Shown: positions 31,527 to 36,127 of the stretch, piece by piece | Layout: each line of letters opens with the position of its first letter | Position numbering within the stretch: the stretch's first letter is position 1 | Source of the DNA: an uncultured Bacteroidota bacterium | GTDB lineage: Bacteria; Bacteroidota; Bacteroidia; JABEUT01 | Direction of reading: 5' to 3' | Assembly (NCBI GenBank): GCA_903916255.1 | Contig: CAIWVW010000041.1 | Location: forward strand, 1 to 36,127 | Length of the DNA: 36,127 nucleotides | Notes under the pieces: generated by a model | Databases searched by the model: none | Told to the model about the DNA's origin: nothing | What the model saw: only the letters and a program-made list of their open reading frames with translations | Position numbers and translations under genes: made by a program

Positions 31527-32630
31527 TTACTTTAGCGAGCGGAGCAATGCAAAACAAAGCTTATCGATATTCGCATTTTGCGAATGAAAAGAGGAAACAT
31601 TCGACAGAATTATAATGCCGCTTTTTTTCTTTACATCCATAGCCAGACAGGTGCGGTAGCCCCCTGTGCCACCATTATGCCAATAAATATCGTCCTTGCC
31701 GGCAGTTGTTTTTATAATCCATCCCAAGCCTATATCCATACCCGGTTTATCCGTAAATGTTTTTTGCCTTGGCAAGTCATACACTTTATTTTCCGTAAAA
31801 TTTGCCTGCATAAACTTTACCAAATCTTCCGCATCAGACCGTATGGCGCCCGCACCGGCAGTTGCATCGGTAAAGGTCCAGCTTTCGGCGGTATCGCCAT
31901 CCATGTTGCGCCCCTTCACCAAACGCCCCTTCACCAAAGCAAGATTGGTGGTAGAGTTTTTCATTCCCAATGGCCTGAATATATATTCCTGCACTAACTC
32001 CTCGTAGGTTTTATTCGCCTTTTTGCATAAAACAAAACCCAGCAAGCCTCCACCAAGGTTAGAGTAGCTGAATTTAGTTCCGGGCACGGTATCCAATTTC
32101 ATTTTATGCTGCAAATAATCATCGAGCGCTTTTTCATCATATACTTTATACGGATTATTCATATCGATACCCAGGGCACTAAACATGCTTGGGTCTACCC
32201 TTGGCAGGCCGGAGGTATGATTGGCAAGGTTTTCGAGCGTTATTTCTTTCCCGTTCAGGCTGCTTTCTTTCAGCGGAAAAGAAAAAAAACTCTTCAGCTC
32301 GTCGGTTGTTTTTACAATTCCGCTGTTTACAAATGATGACAACAAAACAGAAGTAAACACTTTGCTCAGCGAGCCTATTTCAAAAATAGAGTCCCGGTTC
32401 TCCACCACATGAAATGAATCTTTCCCGATTATAATTCCGCCATAAATTACCTTATCGTTTTGCACCATGGCAATGGCCACCTCGGTATTCACCGGAAGCT
32501 GCCACAGATACTTGCGCAGCGTATCCATCTGCTGTCTGGTGAAATTATTATTTGCATTTCCGTCGATTGCAAAAGCCCGCGAACTGACTATTAATGCCAT
32601 TATTACTGTGCAGAACTTGTTCTTTTTCAT
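31527..32630 (-). CDS. Beta-lactamase-like serine hydrolase
   Basis: From ATG 32630 the product has 367 residues, with signal peptide MKKNKFCTVIMALIVSSRAFA. The fold is class C beta-lactamase/penicillin-binding type: S-L-S-K at about 87-90 (catalytic Ser), Y-S-N at about 189-191, and H-N-G at about 318-320 replacing K-T-G. Members act as D-alanyl peptidases, esterases or beta-lactamases in the periplasm. H-N-G suggests an esterase or peptidase rather than a strong beta-lactamase. The in-frame start at 32648 lies in the -7 box and is rejected. Confidence 0.9.
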   Translation of the reverse strand: MKKNKFCTVIMALIVSSRAFAIDGNANNNFTRQQMDTLRKYLWQLPVNTEVAIAMVQNDKVIYGGIIIGKDSFHVVENRDSIFEIGSLSKVFTSVLLSSFVNSGIVKTTDELKSFFSFPLKESSLNGKEITLENLANHTSGLPRVDPSMFSALGIDMNNPYKVYDEKALDDYLQHKMKLDTVPGTKFSYSNLGGGLLGFVLCKKANKTYEELVQEYIFRPLGMKNSTTNLALVKGRLVKGRNMDGDTAESWTFTDATAGAGAIRSDAEDLVKFMQANFTENKVYDLPRQKTFTDKPGMDIGLGWIIKTTAGKDDIYWHNGGTGGYRTCLAMDVKKKSGIIILSNVSSFHSQNANIDKLCFALLRSLK

Positions 32631-32645
32631 GGTTGGGATAAAAGT

Positions 32646-32681
32646 CAAATATAGAATATTTGCAGGTTTGTTTTATATTTG
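32646..32681. promoter_or_regulatory. Divergent pair of -7 boxes
   Basis: CAAATATA at 32646-32653 is TATATTTG on the minus strand for the hydrolase. TATATTTG at 32674-32681 on the plus strand serves the DUF1801 gene. They are 20 bp apart, so the two promoters face away from each other and may compete. Confidence 0.6.
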
Positions 32682-32695
32682 TGGAAACATCTGAA

Positions 32696-32781
32696 CGTCA
32701 TTGCGGGGCTCTGCAAAGCAATCTTACCGCTATGAATATTTGGCGGTAGGAAATAATTGCGGCACTGCATTCACAATGACG
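32696..32781. repeat. 86-bp imperfect palindrome (MITE-like)
   Basis: The ends CGTCATTG and CAATGACG are exact inverted repeats. Inner arms CTTACCGC and GCGGTAGG also pair around TATGAATATTTG. The word CGTCATTGCGGGG..AAGCAATC is a signature I associate with dispersed palindromic repeats in many bacteria. It fills the 5' leader of the DUF1801 gene. Confidence 0.7.
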
Positions 32782-32805
32782 AACCAGAACGGTAAACATC
32801 TTCTT

Positions 32806-33195
32806 ATGACACCAACCGAATACATCTCTGCTCAATCTCCCGAAAGACAAGCGCTGCTGAAATCCATACACGCGCTTATTTTAAAATTAAACAAAAAGAT
32901 AACTGCGGAGGTAGCTCCGATGATGGGCACTGAAATGATACAATATAAAATAAATACGTATTTTGCTTATGCGCTTGGTTCCGGAAAAGCCCATATAACC
33001 CTGCATGCATTGCCCATGTATATGCATAAACCGATACACGAAAAATTCTCCAAATTATTTAAAAAGGCGAAATTCCAAAAGGGCTGTATCAATTTTAAAA
33101 ATGCCGATGAAATGCCGTTGGATATGGCTGAACAATTCCTTACCGATTGCTCAAAGGTTGACTTGGTAGCAATAATGAAAAAATACGGGAAATAA
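32806..33195 (+). CDS. DUF1801-domain protein
   Basis: Preferred start ATG 32806 (MTPTEYISAQSPERQ) gives 129 residues. Earlier in-frame starts (TTG 32701, ATG 32776) lie inside the palindrome. The sequence is a single DUF1801 domain (LKSIHALILKLNKKITAEVAPMMGTEMIQYKI..YFAYALGSGKAHITLHALPMYM ... LFKKAKFQKGCINFKNADEMPLDMAEQFLTDC). Relatives include iron-chaperone-like and YdhG/YjdI-like proteins; activity unknown. It ends 9 bp before the next gene, suggesting co-transcription. Confidence 0.88.
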   Translation: MTPTEYISAQSPERQALLKSIHALILKLNKKITAEVAPMMGTEMIQYKINTYFAYALGSGKAHITLHALPMYMHKPIHEKFSKLFKKAKFQKGCINFKNADEMPLDMAEQFLTDCSKVDLVAIMKKYGK

Positions 33196-33221
33196 CTATG
33201 AACAATGAACTATAAACTATT
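33194..33221 (+). repeat. Heptamer tract over a start codon
   Basis: Four units (AACTATG, AACAATG, AACTATA, AACTATT). The ATG of the lipoprotein gene (33205-33207) is the end of the second unit, so start and first codons are written by the repeat. Confidence 0.65.
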
Positions 33222-34026
33222 CCCCGCTATTGCATTTACATTCTGCCTTGCCGCATCCTGCAATATGGCGGGGCCAACAAAAACAAATTCGACAGATAAA
33301 ACTGCCACTGATTCTGCCCTGAAAGCAAAAGACTCCACCTTCAGCGCAGCCTATTCCACTGAAAAAATTAAAAGCCTGCAATCGCATTTTCCGGCCAACA
33401 AAAACTTTCCGGTTAGTATCGATTCCGCTTATATGACGATGGTTGCCAAAGGGCATGACTCATTAGGCGCAAATGAGGTGAAGATGCTGGTAAAGCCCGG
33501 TAGTGAAGGTATGCTTGCAGGCCCGGACAGCAGCGAGCTCAGCAATTTTTGCAAACTCGATTCGATAAAAAAGAACCACGCCCTGGAAAAATGGATGGAT
33601 AACCATCCCGATGGAATGCCTACCCAAATGAATGCGTATGCTTTGCAAGAAACCCCTATGGCTGACGAAACCCTGCTGATTTGGGCGTTTGTTTTTTCAG
33701 CGCAACAGGCCGACCCAATCTATGAATACACAGACATTTATTGCTCTGTTCTGAAGAGCAATGCCATTTTAATAACCTACAAATTGGGCGAACTCTCAGA
33801 TGGCATGGACCCGCCTATGGGTTGGGAATCTTCCATTACGGGAAAATTAGGTGAAGACGGAAAATTGCTGATTGATAAGAAAAATACCGATTTCGATATA
33901 GACAGCGACACCGCCGTATTAAATCACATTCACTATGAATATCTATTCCATCAGGGCTTCATAAAACTGCAATCGAAAAAAGAAGACGCACCGAAAGAAT
34001 TTAAGATGACACCTGAAAAACAATAA
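33205..34026 (+). CDS. Hypothetical lipoprotein
   Basis: A 273-residue protein with a lipoprotein signal peptide (MNYKLFPAIAFTFCLAASC, lipobox LAASC, Cys19), a Thr/Ser/Lys-rich linker to about residue 60, then a domain I do not recognise (PVSIDSAYMTMVAKGHDSLGANEVKMLVKPG ... LIWAFVFSAQQADPIYEYTDIYCSVLKSNAILITYKLGELSDGMDPPMGW). It is expected on the inner or outer membrane. It starts within a heptamer tract and is followed directly by a terminator. It is probably the second gene of an operon with the DUF1801 gene. Confidence 0.87.
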   Translation: MNYKLFPAIAFTFCLAASCNMAGPTKTNSTDKTATDSALKAKDSTFSAAYSTEKIKSLQSHFPANKNFPVSIDSAYMTMVAKGHDSLGANEVKMLVKPGSEGMLAGPDSSELSNFCKLDSIKKNHALEKWMDNHPDGMPTQMNAYALQETPMADETLLIWAFVFSAQQADPIYEYTDIYCSVLKSNAILITYKLGELSDGMDPPMGWESSITGKLGEDGKLLIDKKNTDFDIDSDTAVLNHIHYEYLFHQGFIKLQSKKEDAPKEFKMTPEKQ

Positions 34027-34049
34027 ACCCCGCCATTTCCGGCGGGGTT
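34026..34049 (+). terminator. G/C-rich hairpin terminator
   Basis: AACCCCGCC pairs with GGCGGGGTT, loop ATTTCC, immediately after the lipoprotein stop. No long T-run follows on the plus strand, so strength is uncertain. Confidence 0.65.
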
Positions 34050-34145
<96 letters not shown>

Positions 34146-34150
<5 letters not shown>

Positions 34151-36127
34151 TCTTGCGCATCACCACCAGTTTCTTCACCGTTATGCTGTTATTGGTTTGC
34201 ATACGCAAAGAATAAATGCCGGAAGCAAGATTTTCCAAATTGATTTGCTCGCTGTTCGAACCGCTGTTCATGTATTTATTTTCAGAATAAACAACTTGCC
34301 CGAGTTCATTAATAACGCTTATGCACCCAACTGAAGACTGACCACTAACCACTGACCACTGCACTGTAATAGAGCCATTGCTTGGATTCGGGAAAATATT
34401 CAGGTGTATATTCTCATCCGAAACAGGTTGAACGGCTGTTTCGGTTTTTACAGAGCCATTGGAGAATGAGCCTGAAAGCATGTGTACAGAAGCGCTGTGC
34501 TGGCGTATGCTTGCTGTTGGTATGCAAGTGCTGGAAGGGTTTACAGCCTCTACCACATATAGGGAACCTCCGGGAGGCAAGGTATCGTGATAGGTAAGCA
34601 CTGTGTTTGGAACGGAATCAATCTGCACCAGGCTTGTTAATGAAGGCCCGCGGAAGATGCGGTATTTCGAAGGCGCGAATCCTACATAAGGCGTCCAGTT
34701 TAAAATATTCACATTTACACCCGCAGTAACAGTAAGGTAAATGGTAGTGTTCACCGCGCTCAAAGCCGATTCGCCGCAACTGTCGTCTGTAGCTAATTTA
34801 TAACTTACAGGGCCAAGGGAAGGGGTGGCGCTCGTGTCTATATATTCGCTTAACACATTTAACGGCTGGTTTTCTATCGGCACAAATACCGAAGAGGCGT
34901 TTTCCTTATACACAATGTAAGAACCATATCCGCCTTGCGGAGGAGAGTTGGTCCTTCCCCAAATTACCATCGCCTTGCCGTTTAGTGTATCTACCGTAAC
35001 TATGCAAATTGGTTCATTAAAATTATTCGTGCAGTTTGCTACATACACCGTAACCGAATCGGTAAGCACTCCACACGTATCAGTTGCCGTGAGGGTGTAT
35101 GTAGTTGTTACCGTTGGAGAAGCCATCGGGTTGGCACAGGTGGTGCAGCTCAAGCCTGTTGCAGGTGCCCACAAATAGGTAGCCGCCACAGGTATGGAAG
35201 AAGACAAATAACTGCTGTCGCCCATTGTTATGGTGGCAGGGAATGCAGAAACAGTAAGCGATACAGCGGCAGAAGAAACTCCCACAGAAGCTGTTGCGCT
35301 GCAGCCTGTATTGTCATGCACAATTACGGAATAGGTTCCCGGAGTTAATCCGGTGATGGTGGCTGTTGTTTGCCCACCGGGGTTCCATAAGTAGGTGTAT
35401 GGGGGCGTTCCGCCGGATGGCGTTACGGTTGCTGTTCCGTCATACGAAGAAGTGCAACTGTAATACGAAGGCGTACTGCTCATGGCCAGCGGGAAACATT
35501 GAATGTTAATATCCACCGTATCTGTATAGGTTCCGCAAGGCGTAGTTATAGTAACCGTATAAACTGTATTGGTAGCGGGATGCGCATATGTACTCGATGA
35601 TGTTGGATTTGTTACAGATGCCGAAGGCGCCCATGAATACACAGCGGAAACATTGCAGGTTGCGGTGAGCAAAGTGCTGTCGCCGGCGGTAATGTATAAT
35701 GGATTTCCTGTTGCGGAATAAACAACAGAATCACTGCCAATGTTTGCCGAACTTGTTACGCTGCATCCCGCAGAGTCGGTTACCGTCACCGTATATATTC
35801 CGGCGGATAAACCGGAAACACTTGCTGTTGTTTCACCTCCGGGAGTCCATAAATAGGTATACGGAGGTATGCCCAGCGTGGCTGTCGCCATGGATGTTCC
35901 GCTCAATGATGAGCAATAACTGGATGTGGAAGTAGTGGTAACGCTGAAACAATTTACAGTTACCAATACGGAATCGGTAAATGTGCCGCAAGCGGTAGTA
36001 ATGGTTACCGTATATTCGGTGGTTACAGGCGGAGCCGCATAGCTACTTGCCGAATTAGGATTCGTTACATTAGCCGCAGGAGCCCATGAATACGTGGCAG
36101 GAGCCGTACAAGTACTACTAAGGTAGG
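34146..36127 (-). CDS. SprB-repeat T9SS surface protein (5' end beyond window)
   Basis: The reading frame is open to the window edge, so the start lies beyond 36127; the TTG at 35966 is internal. At least 660 residues: SprB-type repeats (GIPPYTYLWTPGG..LSAGIYTVTVTDSAGCSVT, twice), Ig/PKD-like repeats (SASVTNPTSSSTYAHPATNTVYTVTI), a fibronectin-III-like middle part (KAMVIWGRTNSPPQGGYGSYIVYKE and following) and a type A sorting domain (IFPNPSNGSITV ... VINELGQVVYSE ... GIYSLRMQ ... KKLVV). Secreted, likely adhesive. The loop SVVSGQSSV is written by a heptamer tract at 34332-34359. Confidence 0.92.
34332..34359 (-). repeat. Heptamer tract inside sorting domain
   Basis: Four units (TGAAGAC, TGACCAC, TAACCAC, TGACCAC) on the plus strand, encoding the SVVSGQSSV loop. 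Same type as at 5189, 10527 and 15762. Confidence 0.72.

Noticed and set aside
32701-32805. N-terminal extension of the DUF1801 protein
   Set aside because: The extra residues come from translating the palindromic repeat; ATG 32806 begins the conserved domain.
35966-35966. Start of the last gene at TTG 35966
   Set aside because: The frame stays open to 36127 and encodes a further Ig/PKD-like repeat, so the true start is outside the window.

Overview
The window looks like a chromosomal piece of a Bacteroidota bacterium, probably a Chitinophaga- or Sphingobacteria-like lineage. The evidence is five proteins with type IX secretion (T9SS) type A sorting domains plus one orphan sorting-domain fragment, SprB and GloVer repeats, and promoter -7 boxes of the form TAnnTTTG in front of many genes. 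No rRNA, tRNA, integrase, transposase or CRISPR array was seen.

Layout. 1-9.4 kb: three GloVer-repeat surface proteins on the minus strand (two T9SS, one lipoprotein), interrupted by a two-gene DUF1828 module and a zeta-toxin-like kinase followed by a tiny Lys-rich protein. 9.4-14 kb: an outer-membrane beta-barrel protein, a T9SS protein, and three tandem paralogous beta-barrel genes whose junctions are near-identical repeats. 14-19.7 kb: a Fic AMP-transferase, a divergent 3-oxoadipyl-CoA-type thiolase, small membrane proteins, a YdeI-like protein, an S23-type four-helix-bundle protein and a PaaY-like hexapeptide protein. The thiolase and PaaY point to phenylacetate-type catabolism. 19.7-22.1 kb: an ATPase/RloB pair (candidate AbiL/RloAB-type phage defence) and a cupin. 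22.1-25.8 kb: two very small single-pass membrane proteins, an orphan sorting-domain fragment, an SBBP beta-propeller T9SS protein between two 67-bp hairpin repeats, and a LuxR-type regulator. 26-31.3 kb: a 1066-residue YadA-head/S74/T9SS protein, a LytTR regulator, RdgB and a pRiA4b ORF-3-like protein. 31.5-36.1 kb: a serine beta-lactamase-like hydrolase, a DUF1801 protein, a lipoprotein, and a SprB-repeat T9SS protein that runs off the window edge.

The most interesting signals are non-coding or at DNA level. (1) Tracts with a strict 7-bp period occur at about a dozen places. Three pairs are inverted around a spacer, and one of those pairs encloses the four-helix-bundle gene, so they look like one family of mobile cassettes. 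(2) Two distant minus-strand promoters carry the same triple TACCAT direct repeat with a 21-bp period, exactly 36 bp upstream of the -7 box. One of them drives the LytTR gene, which suggests a self-controlled LytTR regulon. (3) A 71-bp array of TGTTCAG/CTGAACA operators fills the fic/thiolase divergent promoter region. (4) Two loops in the T9SS sorting domains are in-frame landing sites for dispersed repeats.
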